Of a DNA stretch of 64,000 nt, positions 18,962 to 26,169 are shown piece after piece. Position 1 is the stretch's first letter. The number at the start of each line of letters is the position of its first letter. A model generated the notes under the pieces. The model saw only the letters and a program-made list of their open reading frames with translations, did no database searches and was not told the origin of the DNA. Source of the DNA: Methanocorpusculum sp. Its GTDB lineage: Archaea > Halobacteriota > Methanomicrobia > Methanomicrobiales > Methanocorpusculaceae. The DNA lies in NCBI GenBank assembly GCA_029987235.1, contig DALTWF010000006.1, positions 3,927 to 67,926 of the forward strand, given 5' to 3'. The position numbers were made by a program, and so were the translations under genes.

Positions 18962-19030
18962 GGTGTTTAGGTCACCTGAAGTAAGGAATGTTGGTTTTGT
19001 AAAGGTATATGGATTGTGTATGGTAAGGCG

Positions 19031-19090
19031 TTGTTCCAAAACCTTAATTCTGTTCCAAAACCCCTCCTGTATTTTCAGGTTTTGGAACAA
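19031..19090. promoter_or_regulatory. Three-copy TTGTTCCAAAACC motif between proS and fprA
   Basis: TTGTTCCAAAACC at 19031-19043 has an exact inverse at 19078-19090. A third copy, differing only in the first base, lies at 19051-19062. The inner copy and the inverse form an 11-nt perfect stem with a 15-nt loop. The motif sits between the divergent proS and fprA genes and is not in either coding region, so it may be an operator or an RNA structure in the proS leader. Confidence 0.55.
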
Positions 19091-19186
19091 CACCGTATGG
19101 TTAAGCAGCACCTGCCTCCCTTAAAACAGAGACATACTTTCTCACGCTCTAAACATACCGTGCGTTTATTTCCCCTAACCAAATGA

Positions 19187-19193
19187 TTAAAAA
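19187..19193 (+). promoter_or_regulatory. TATA box for fprA
   Basis: TTAAAAA is centred about 26 nt upstream of the fprA ATG at 19216, consistent with a leaderless or near-leaderless transcript. Confidence 0.45.
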
Positions 19194-19215
19194 CCCCTGC
19201 ATCAAATAATTAAGT

Positions 19216-20436
19216 ATGCTTCAAGCAGTAGAGATTAAAAAAGGCGTCTACTGGGTAGGCGCCATTGACTGGAATCTCAGAGATTACCATGGATACACCC
19301 TTCCGGGAACCACCTACAACGCATACCTCGTTGTCGGTGAAAAAGTTGCATTAATCGACGGAACCTACCCCGGACATGAATGGCAGCTCATCGAGCGTGT
19401 CGAGTCTGTTCTCCCGCTGAACAAGATTGACTACATCGTAGCAAACCACGTGGAAATCGACCACTCCGGCTCCCTGCCTCTCCTGACAAAGAAACTCCCC
19501 AACATCCCGGTTTACATGACCGAGATTGCAAAGAAGGGAATGGGCAGACACTATGACACCAGTGCATGGAACATCCACACTATCAAAAACCTTGAAACCC
19601 TCCCGCTCGGTGGAAAGACCTTAACCTTCCTTGAGGCACCTTTCCTCCACTGGCCGGATTCAATGTTCACCTACCTGGGCGAAGACAAGATTCTCTTCCC
19701 GAACGATGCATTCGGTCAGCACGTTGCATCCTCCGAAAGATTCGATGATGAACTCGGATTCGACATTGCAATGGAGCACGCAGCAAAGTTCGTTGCAAAC
19801 TTAATCGTCCCGCTCTCCCCGAAGGTACTCAAAAAACTCGGTGAAGTTACCGAACTTGGTGTTCCAATCGAAATGATTGCACCATCGCATGGTATCATCT
19901 GGAGAAGCCATGCAGCAGACATCATCAACGCATATGTCAACTGGTCCAACGGTGTTGCAAAGAACAAGATTACCATCGTCTATGACACCATGCACCACTC
20001 AACCGAAAAAGCCGCATTCTACCTTGCAGAAGGTATCATGAGCAAAGGTGTCGAGGTCAAGTTCGATTTATTAAAAGACGGCAGATACGAAGGCAACCAC
20101 AGATCTGATGTCGTCCGTGATGTCCTTGATTCCAAGGCAGTCATCGTTGGTTCCCCGACTCTTGAAGACTACCCGCTTCCTGCAGTTGCTGGATTCCTCT
20201 ATTACCTTGCAGGTATCCGCCCGGGCAAGCAGACCCAGAAAAAGATTGGATTTGCATTCGGTTCCAACGGTGGAAAAGGCGGAGCTCCGGCTGTCTGTAC
20301 AGAACTGATGAAAAAGGCAGGCATTCAGATCTGGCATGACCCGGTTGAGTTCAACTACCGCCCGGACGAAGGCGAGAAGAAGATGTTCTTCGAACTCGGT
20401 CAGCAGATTGCAGAAGAAGTCAAAAAGATGCCGTAA
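19216..20436 (+). CDS. fprA: A-type flavoprotein, F420H2 oxidase (FprA)
   Basis: This 406-residue flavodiiron protein reduces O2 to water, in methanogens with F420H2 as donor, and protects against oxygen. The N-terminal beta-lactamase-like domain carries the diiron ligands H78-x-E80-x-D82-H83 in ANHVEIDHSG, further ligands in FLHWPDSM, FPNDAF and SHGIIW, and a C-terminal flavodoxin domain (from about residue 255, ITIVYDTMHHST) binds FMN. No rubredoxin domain is attached. It is followed by a terminator-like hairpin and stands alone. The gene is strongly biased toward C-ending codons, typical of high expression. Confidence 0.92.
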   Translation: MLQAVEIKKGVYWVGAIDWNLRDYHGYTLPGTTYNAYLVVGEKVALIDGTYPGHEWQLIERVESVLPLNKIDYIVANHVEIDHSGSLPLLTKKLPNIPVYMTEIAKKGMGRHYDTSAWNIHTIKNLETLPLGGKTLTFLEAPFLHWPDSMFTYLGEDKILFPNDAFGQHVASSERFDDELGFDIAMEHAAKFVANLIVPLSPKVLKKLGEVTELGVPIEMIAPSHGIIWRSHAADIINAYVNWSNGVAKNKITIVYDTMHHSTEKAAFYLAEGIMSKGVEVKFDLLKDGRYEGNHRSDVVRDVLDSKAVIVGSPTLEDYPLPAVAGFLYYLAGIRPGKQTQKKIGFAFGSNGGKGGAPAVCTELMKKAGIQIWHDPVEFNYRPDEGEKKMFFELGQQIAEEVKKMP

Positions 20437-20455
20437 TTCCGAAAGGATTGCAAAA

Positions 20456-20481
20456 GAGGTCACCTGACCTCAGTCTTTTTT
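20456..20481 (+). terminator. Hairpin plus T-run after fprA
   Basis: GAGGTCA at 20456-20462 and TGACCTC at 20465-20471 form a perfect 7-nt stem with a 2-nt loop, followed by six T at 20476-20481. It lies 20 nt beyond the fprA stop. Confidence 0.6.
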
Positions 20482-20574
20482 CCGGCACAGAGTCACGGAT
20501 AACTTCGGATTTTTTCCCACTCTAAGCAAATTATTTCTCTGCACAAAAGAAATAGATACATCAGTGAATCTTTC

Positions 20575-20871
20575 ATGAGCTCCCCGTCACAGAAACCCTC
20601 AAAAGACTGGCTTGTCTTTCTCATAATCCTCACCGCAGCAGCACTTGCAGTCGTCTCGGTTGCCGCATTTATCACCGGTGCAGGAATTTCCGACCCGCTG
20701 CAGCTGACCGAGCCGGATTATCCCGGAATAATCACTGATGACCCGGGTCAAATCATTGAACGTCCTGTAATTGACCCTGACCCGATAGTATGCCTCTACG
20801 GGTGTCCGAATCCGTCGGAATTGTCAGAAGTGACGCTTACCAAAGAAACCGGGGTGATTGATTATGACTGA
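20575..20871 (+). CDS. Membrane-anchored small protein with C-terminal CLYGCP cassette (putative modified-peptide precursor 1)
   Basis: This 98-residue protein has a short positive N-terminus (SQKPSKD), one membrane segment at about residues 12-36, an acidic Pro/Asp-rich linker, and a 26-residue C-terminal cassette starting at C73 (CLYGCP, then E82, T89, T92 and ending DYD). The topology places the cassette outside the membrane. The next gene's product ends in a cassette of exactly the same length that aligns without gaps (11 of 26 identical). The following radical SAM enzyme suggests that the cassette is a substrate. The gene lies 94 nt after the fprA terminator and overlaps the next gene by 8 nt. 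No known family was recognised; precursor function is inferred. Confidence 0.7.
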   Translation: MSSPSQKPSKDWLVFLIILTAAALAVVSVAAFITGAGISDPLQLTEPDYPGIITDDPGQIIERPVIDPDPIVCLYGCPNPSELSEVTLTKETGVIDYD

Positions 20872-21103
20872 TGAGGAAAAGAAAGGCAGTGTTTCGTCAG
20901 TCCGTATTATCGATGAAAACGGATGCGAGCAGGAAATAAAAGTCTATACTCCCACATGGGACGAGGTTTTGCGCGAGCGGGAGAAAAAACTCGCCGAAAT
21001 GCGCCGCCAGGGAAGAGATGGGTGCCTTTACGGCTGCCCTGCGGCAAAGGAAATCGTTTCTGCATCTCACACCCGCAATACCGAAATCCTGGACTATGAA
21101 TAA
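20864..21103 (+). CDS. Cytoplasmic small protein with C-terminal CLYGCP cassette (putative modified-peptide precursor 2)
   Basis: This 79-residue soluble protein has a charged N-terminal half with a predicted helix (WDEVLREREKKLAEMRRQ), then a 26-residue C-terminal cassette that begins CLYGCP at C54 and ends LDYE. It shares with protein 1 the CLYGCP motif, Glu at cassette position 10, Thr at 17 and 20, and the acidic DY(D/E) end. ATG 20864 is preferred over TTG 20858 because GGGGTGAT, a good ribosome site, precedes it by about 6 nt. Its stop lies inside the start region of the radical SAM gene (ATGAATAA), which implies translational coupling. The leader-plus-core layout suits a RiPP precursor, but this is not shown. 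Confidence 0.7.
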   Translation: MTDEEKKGSVSSVRIIDENGCEQEIKVYTPTWDEVLREREKKLAEMRRQGRDGCLYGCPAAKEIVSASHTRNTEILDYE

Positions 21104-22721
21104 CTACCCCATAAAAACCCTTTTCTGGGAAACCACCCTGCGCTGCAACGCCCGCTGCGAATTCTGCGGGAGCAGATGCGGGGATTTCCCCGCAGAAGAC
21201 CTTGATGCAGAGTATGTAAAACGGGCTTTTGCTGATGTTGCAGAAGTTTTTGACCCCGGGCATATAATGATAAATGTCACCGGTGGCGAGCCTCTTTTGC
21301 GCCGCGACTTATTTGATGTAATGAGTTATGCAGACGCGCTCGGCTTTCCCTGGGGCATGGTTACAAACGGCTCACTGATAACCGGTTCTGTCATTGAACA
21401 GATGAAAAAAACGCACATGCGCACGATTTCAGTCAGCATCGACGGATTGGGCAAATATCATGAAAAAACCCGCAGGCTACCGGGTTCGTTTGAAAAAATC
21501 GTTTCAGCCGTCCGGAAATTAGGGGCCGCGGATTTTCTTGACTCGGTTCAGATTACCACTGTTGTCACAAAGGGAAATATTGCGGCTCTTGAAGATATGT
21601 ACGCATTTTTCACCACGCTTCCTGTAACCTCCTGGCGCATTGCCCTTGTTGACCCGGTTGGTCGCGCTGCGGGGAGCAGAGATCTTCTTTTAGATAAAGA
21701 CGACCTGGTGCGCCTGTTTTCTTTTTTTGATGCGCACCGTTTCTCAGATAAACTCACCATAACCACCAGCTGCAGTCATTACCTCGGTGAAAAAGACACT
21801 CTCTACCGCGCTGCACCTTTTACCTGCGGGGCGGGGATTTCTGTTGCGAGTATTCTTGCAAATGGCGATATTTTTGTCTGTCCGAATGTACCGCGCCTTC
21901 CGGAACTGATTCAGGGAAACATTATGCGCGATTCTTTTTCAGATGTGTGGACTAATGGTTATTCCTGGTTCAGAAATCCGGAAAGCCGCTGTACCGGCGC
22001 ATGCAAAAACTGTCCCTTCTGGGAAAAATGCAAAGGAGACAGCCTGCATACATGGAATTTTTCAGAAAACCGCCCGGATTTCTGCATAAAAAAGTATTTC
22101 AACGAACCGGTAAAGGATTTCACTCTTCCGTCCGGCTTAAAATCCGCGCTGAAAACGATATGCTCTGCCCCCCGCGGCTATAAAATCAGTTACGGCTCGT
22201 CTTCGGTGAAAAAAGTGTTTATTCTTCCTTCTGCGGCTGCATTCCTGCACACCTATTTCCACTGGGGCGAAAATCACCCGTCCAATATCTGCGAACTGAT
22301 GGCTGGATTCATCGGTCACCGGACAGGAAACGCAGTTTTCATCGAAGCTGCGGTGCCGGTTTTTCTTGAAGGACGCGGGAAAGCGGAGGCGTACTTTTCC
22401 GAAACCAGCCATGCAAAAATGCTGGAGGAAGTAACTATCATGAACGAATGCAAAGCAGAATCGGACCCGATGTACAACGTCTTTGACGGGCCTTTTGAAC
22501 TTGTCGGCTATGTGCATACTCATCCGGGTGAACTAAACCCCTGTATGAGTATCCCTGACCTTGCTCTGCACAACCGGCTTGAGGAGGAATGCAAAGACTT
22601 CACTCTCTCAGGCATCATAAATCCGCAGAAAAAGGAACTGCGTCTGTACTGGGATTCAGCCTACATGCCGGTCGATGTTGTTCTTCTCATGGATGAAAGC
22701 CGGCTCTGCGACTGGGAGTAA
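21096..22721 (+). CDS. Radical SAM/SPASM enzyme fused to a JAMM metallopeptidase domain
   Basis: This 541-residue protein joins two activities. Residues 1 to about 250 are a radical SAM domain with the cluster motif C17-x3-C21-x2-C24 (LRCNARCEFCG), VTGGEPLL and SVSIDG. Residues ~255-345 form a SPASM-like region (FTCGAGISVASILANGDI, then CTGACKNCPFWEKCKGD) with ligands for auxiliary iron-sulfur clusters. The C-terminal ~170 residues contain a JAMM/MPN zinc-protease signature, H474-T-H476-P-x7-S485-x2-D488, with a candidate catalytic Glu upstream in VFIEAAVP. A longer frame starts at 21018, but ATG 21096 overlaps the precursor stop and starts normally. The enzyme probably modifies the CLYGCP cassette and may cleave the product or an adduct. 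Confidence 0.85.
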   Translation: MNNYPIKTLFWETTLRCNARCEFCGSRCGDFPAEDLDAEYVKRAFADVAEVFDPGHIMINVTGGEPLLRRDLFDVMSYADALGFPWGMVTNGSLITGSVIEQMKKTHMRTISVSIDGLGKYHEKTRRLPGSFEKIVSAVRKLGAADFLDSVQITTVVTKGNIAALEDMYAFFTTLPVTSWRIALVDPVGRAAGSRDLLLDKDDLVRLFSFFDAHRFSDKLTITTSCSHYLGEKDTLYRAAPFTCGAGISVASILANGDIFVCPNVPRLPELIQGNIMRDSFSDVWTNGYSWFRNPESRCTGACKNCPFWEKCKGDSLHTWNFSENRPDFCIKKYFNEPVKDFTLPSGLKSALKTICSAPRGYKISYGSSSVKKVFILPSAAAFLHTYFHWGENHPSNICELMAGFIGHRTGNAVFIEAAVPVFLEGRGKAEAYFSETSHAKMLEEVTIMNECKAESDPMYNVFDGPFELVGYVHTHPGELNPCMSIPDLALHNRLEEECKDFTLSGIINPQKKELRLYWDSAYMPVDVVLLMDESRLCDWE

Positions 22722-22760
22722 AAAAATCCCTCTACCTTTTTTACCTCGCAAAACAAACAG

Positions 22761-23255
22761 ATGAGCATGTACAGCGCAGGCGAATTCGAGGCAAAGGCAA
22801 AAAAGGAAATCCGCAAAAACGGCGGGCTTCCCCGCGGGTCTGTTCTTTTTATCGAAGAGGACGGTACTTTCAGAACCTTTGCCCTGCGCATATTCTTTTC
22901 CAGTCTTCTGATAAAACGGACAGATGTCGTTTTTTCCCCAAAAGCAGACGGTGCCCGGAAAGTATCCGGTGAAACTCTTGACGATGTCTCCTGCGGTCTT
23001 TTGGAAAATGTGTTTTGCGGTACCGTGCCGGAACACATTGCACAGGCAAAAACATGCCTCTGTCCGTTTGCTGCAATTCCGGTGGATGAAGTCCTTGCCT
23101 ATGCGAAACAGTTCGGCTGGGCGGGCGAAGTTTCTGCCTGTGAAAGCCAGGTACGCGGATTTCTGTCCCGCTTTGCCAAAGACCATCCTGCAACGCCTTT
23201 TGCGCTCAAAAATATCCGTGATTCCCTGATAACAATGGACCTGAAACATGACTGA
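22761..23255 (+). CDS. Degenerate PP-loop (TtuA/NcsA-like) protein lacking the P-loop
   Basis: This 164-residue protein resembles the C-terminal half of N-type ATP pyrophosphatases used in tRNA 2-thiolation: GETLDDVSCGLLENVFCG (compare the family's GHNLDDEAQ block), AAIPVDEVLAYAKQFGW, and the end CESQVRGFLSRFAKDHPATP. Where the family has SGGxDS, this protein has EEDGTFRT, so ATP pyrophosphatase activity in the usual form is unlikely. Zinc fingers are also missing and the length is about half. It lies 39 nt after the rSAM-JAMM gene and overlaps nadE by 8 nt. It may be a structural or carrier-binding partner for the peptide system, or an unrelated relic. Confidence 0.5.
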   Translation: MSMYSAGEFEAKAKKEIRKNGGLPRGSVLFIEEDGTFRTFALRIFFSSLLIKRTDVVFSPKADGARKVSGETLDDVSCGLLENVFCGTVPEHIAQAKTCLCPFAAIPVDEVLAYAKQFGWAGEVSACESQVRGFLSRFAKDHPATPFALKNIRDSLITMDLKHD

Positions 23256-24024
23256 ATACTGCAGATTTGATGAACTTGGAAGCGAACTCCGCTGCGTAAG
23301 CTGCGAAGTCGTACGGATTAAAGATATGCTGCGCGATGCCGTATGGAATGCGGGTGCGCACGGATTTGCGGTCGGTGTTTCAGGAGGCATAGACTCTGCA
23401 GTCGCTTTAGCCCTGTGTGCAAAAGCCGTAGGGCCGGCTAATGTCACCGGGGTTTTCATTCCGGCGCAAAACACTCTTTCACAGGACTTTGAGGATGCAA
23501 AGGAGGTCTGTGAACAGTACGGTGTGAATCTGATAATATGCCCGATAGGGGGTGCTGTTGCCGCACTTAAGGAAAATCCTGCATATACAGACACCCCTCT
23601 TCTTTCCGGAAACACCGCATCCCGCCTCAGAATGACCGTTTTGTATAACATTGCGGGCGCCCGGGGATATCTTGTGTGCGGGACTTCGAACAGGACCGAG
23701 TATATGATAGGCTACTCTACCAAGTGGGGCGATGCGGCAGCCGATGTACAACCCCTGCTGCATCTCTATAAAAAAGATGTATACACCCTTGCAAAGGAGA
23801 TTGAAATTCCGGACAGCATCATTAACAAGGCACCGAGTGCGGGCTTTTTCGCAGGGCAGACTGATGAAGCGGAAATCGGGATTTCCTATGCGGACCTTGA
23901 CAGAGCACTTGCCGCTCTTGAAAAACAGAACGGCGAGGCGGCAACTCCTCTTGAAGAAAAAGTGCTTGCAATGGTGGAAAAAAGCAGGCATAAGAGAATG
24001 CCTGCAAAAAGTCTGCTGTATTAA
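23248..24024 (+). CDS. nadE: NH3-dependent NAD+ synthetase
   Basis: The last step of NAD synthesis amidates nicotinic acid adenine dinucleotide with ATP. This 258-residue protein has the PP-loop VGVSGGIDSAVALALC, the adenine-site VCGTSNRTEYMIGYSTKWGDAA and the KAPSAGFFAGQTDEAEIG loop of NadE. The glutaminase domain of larger forms is absent, so ammonia is the nitrogen donor. It overlaps the preceding degenerate PP-loop gene by 8 nt and the convergent GGDEF gene by 4 nt. Its membership in the CLYGCP operon may be coincidental, since it is a housekeeping gene. Confidence 0.92.
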   Translation: MTEYCRFDELGSELRCVSCEVVRIKDMLRDAVWNAGAHGFAVGVSGGIDSAVALALCAKAVGPANVTGVFIPAQNTLSQDFEDAKEVCEQYGVNLIICPIGGAVAALKENPAYTDTPLLSGNTASRLRMTVLYNIAGARGYLVCGTSNRTEYMIGYSTKWGDAAADVQPLLHLYKKDVYTLAKEIEIPDSIINKAPSAGFFAGQTDEAEIGISYADLDRALAALEKQNGEAATPLEEKVLAMVEKSRHKRMPAKSLLY

Positions 24025-25109
24025 TTTGTTCTGCAGCCTTTCATCTCTTTTTTCAGCAGATACATTGCTGCATCAGCACGAACGAAGACTGTGTTTACAT
24101 CCGCATCTTCATCCGCAACATATTCAGACATACCATATGCAAAAGATACTCCCGGTTTGAGGTTTGCCTCGCGCAGCTCTTCAAGGAGTTTTCTTCTGTT
24201 TCTGTAGTCTTCATCATAAAGGATAACTGCGAATTCATCGCCGCCGATTCTAAATACCGGGCTGTGTGCGAACACAAGGCATATCTCATGGCAGCAGGCT
24301 TTGATAAGCATGTCACCTGCTTCGTGCCCTTTAAGGTCATTGGTTGCTTTCAGCCCGTTTACATCACAGACAACAACCGCGAAATCCGCACTCATCCCGT
24401 CTCTGATTCTCTCGTCCAGTTTTTTGCAGGCGTTTTCATACACAGTACGGCTTCTGACACCGGTCAGAGGGTCGGTGTTTGCTAAAGACATTGCATGGGA
24501 AACTTCATTATCGCTGGTCAGTTTTAAGATATCATATGCTTCGATTTCTGAGATACGCAGACGTAAGACATTGCGCCCCATGAAAAATCCGAAGGCAGCA
24601 GCAATGCATGCATCAATAATATCGTATATTGCGTATCCGGTTATTCCCTTGGCTATTAGACTCAGGATGATAAAGGCTGCCAGAACCACCATCATTGAAA
24701 TACAGGTTTTATGCATCGGATTGATGAAGATGAGCGGAATTACAATCAGGAACAGCGGAATGAAAACCGCATATTCCATTGGCTCCATTGCATCCCTGTA
24801 CATAAGGAATGCGGTGAAAACCAAAAGGAGCACCTGAACGTAATAGACCGTCTGTTTCGGGCGGTACCTGCCCCACAACCAGAAATAGATGTTGAGCACA
24901 ATCAGAATACCTGATACGACAAAGAGTACGGCAAGGTCAGTCTCGATTCTGGTAATACTCATCAGTAGGGTAAACACAAGGACAATAACTGTCGTTACTA
25001 TGCTGAAGGTACCTGCTGATTTGGTATTTGCCTGACGGATTTCATCAGCATGACGATAGAAGAAATCCTTGTCCTTTCCTCCGTATAACCAGTTTTTAAA
25101 CGAACTCAT
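24021..25109 (-). CDS. Membrane GGDEF-domain protein, probable diguanylate cyclase
   Basis: This 362-residue protein has six predicted membrane segments (about residues 34-178), a short helical linker and an intact C-terminal GGDEF domain: TDPLTGVRSR, NGLKATNDLKGHEAGD, and the active-site GGDEF at 289-293 (RIGGDEFAVIL). This would make cyclic di-GMP from two GTP. The inhibitory RxxD site just before GGDEF is not seen. No EAL or HD-GYP domain is nearby. GGDEF proteins are common in bacteria but rare in archaea, which suggests transfer. A TATA-like ATATAC lies about 27 nt upstream of the ATG, and a 16-nt tandem repeat covers the start codon. Confidence 0.85.
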   Translation of the reverse strand: MSSFKNWLYGGKDKDFFYRHADEIRQANTKSAGTFSIVTTVIVLVFTLLMSITRIETDLAVLFVVSGILIVLNIYFWLWGRYRPKQTVYYVQVLLLVFTAFLMYRDAMEPMEYAVFIPLFLIVIPLIFINPMHKTCISMMVVLAAFIILSLIAKGITGYAIYDIIDACIAAAFGFFMGRNVLRLRISEIEAYDILKLTSDNEVSHAMSLANTDPLTGVRSRTVYENACKKLDERIRDGMSADFAVVVCDVNGLKATNDLKGHEAGDMLIKACCHEICLVFAHSPVFRIGGDEFAVILYDEDYRNRRKLLEELREANLKPGVSFAYGMSEYVADEDADVNTVFVRADAAMYLLKKEMKGCRTN

Positions 25110-25135
25110 TAATTGTTGTACTCGTTAATTGTTGT
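25104..25135. repeat. Tandem 16-nt repeat over the GGDEF gene start
   Basis: ACTCATTAATTGTTGT at 25104-25119 is followed directly by ACTCGTTAATTGTTGT at 25120-25135, one mismatch. It spans the GGDEF start codon (25107-25109) and reaches its TATA box, and it also lies in the divergent region ahead of the gene at 25201. Confidence 0.55.
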
Positions 25136-25200
25136 ATATTATTAATTTTTTTACAACATAAAGATTATGAGACTGCCACCGGACAGAACCCTTACCCTTT

Positions 25201-26169
25201 ATGTCTTTGAAGAACAAATCTATCTATAATATGGGTGAACTAAATCACAGAAATGCAGTCTCCGAAATCGGCCGGGTTTTGGAAACTGCAGGCTACGACT
25301 GCGAACTTGAGGAAGGTCCGTTCAATCTTTCGGCAGTCAAGGACAACAAGTGCATTATTGTTCTTTGTTCCGATGACCGCGAACTGCTGCAGAGATTTGA
25401 CCAGACTCCTTATACGATAGTCCTGGGCGGTGCAAAAACCCGCTGTGACAAAATTATTTTCACCGGCAACGGATACTTCCAGCCAAAAGAATCCGAGTTA
25501 TGGACAAAAGACAAACTCGCCGGATATATTGTGGATGCGGCATTTGCCCGCATCTGGGGCGAGCCGTTTGACATTGCAGCACCTTCGTTTGCATATGTCG
25601 GGCCTTCTGCACCGCCGACTCTTCCGCCGGTGGGTGCCGACATGGTTATTCCGATGCGTATTTCCGCAAAGGATGCTGTGCGTGTTGCACGCCAGGATGG
25701 TCTGACTATTCTGCGCATGATTCCGTACTGGTATTACACATACACCAGCATGGGACAGGCAACCTATAAGGGCAAGACGGTTAGTTTTGATGAACAGGGT
25801 GCCGGATGGATTAATGCTATCAACGCAACCGAGACCGAGTTTGAGGGTGTCACTCCTGAACCGGGAGAAATTCCGCAGGATGCAACTGTTGTCCCTCCCA
25901 CTTCTTCAAAGGATGAAATCAAAGCGCAAGTTATGGCAAAGCTCGTAAAGAAACTTACCCGCCATGTCAGAATCAAGACGACTGCAGGCGATGCAATCTT
26001 TGCCGAAGAGCGCGACTTCAAGCCGGCGGAAGAGGATATTGACTTAAAGATTCAGAAGGTCTATGTCCCTGTATGGCAGGTCCGCGGAAAGAAGGATATT
26101 GTCGAAGTAAACGCTTTCACAGGCGAGGAACTGACTGTTCCGTCCGATGAAGGCTGCGAAGTCTTCTGA
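25201..26169 (+). CDS. Conserved hypothetical protein, possible nuclease-fold N-terminus
   Basis: I do not recognise this 322-residue soluble protein. The N-terminal ~110 residues (HRNAVSEIGRVLETAGYDCELEEGP, then CIIVLCSDDRELL) have the alternating helix-strand pattern of restriction-endonuclease-like folds, but no clear catalytic D-ExK is seen. A Pro-rich hinge (PSAPPTLPPVGADM) follows, then a mixed domain with two Trp/Tyr-rich strands (MIPYWYYTYTS and VYVPVWQVRGKKDIVEVNAFTG). Another in-frame ATG at 25231 (MGELNHRN) is an equally possible start. It ends one base into the dihydrolipoamide dehydrogenase-like gene (TGATGAT at 26167-26173), so the two are probably co-expressed. Confidence 0.55.
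   Translation: MSLKNKSIYNMGELNHRNAVSEIGRVLETAGYDCELEEGPFNLSAVKDNKCIIVLCSDDRELLQRFDQTPYTIVLGGAKTRCDKIIFTGNGYFQPKESELWTKDKLAGYIVDAAFARIWGEPFDIAAPSFAYVGPSAPPTLPPVGADMVIPMRISAKDAVRVARQDGLTILRMIPYWYYTYTSMGQATYKGKTVSFDEQGAGWINAINATETEFEGVTPEPGEIPQDATVVPPTSSKDEIKAQVMAKLVKKLTRHVRIKTTAGDAIFAEERDFKPAEEDIDLKIQKVYVPVWQVRGKKDIVEVNAFTGEELTVPSDEGCEVF

Noticed and set aside
19031..19090. T-box-like leader of proS
   Set aside because: T-boxes are bacterial; no specifier loop or conserved T-box bulge is seen, only the repeated 13-mer.
22656..23651. 331-residue minus-strand frame opposite the PP-loop-like and nadE genes
   Set aside because: NadE motifs on the plus strand are unambiguous, and the minus-strand translation has no recognisable motif.
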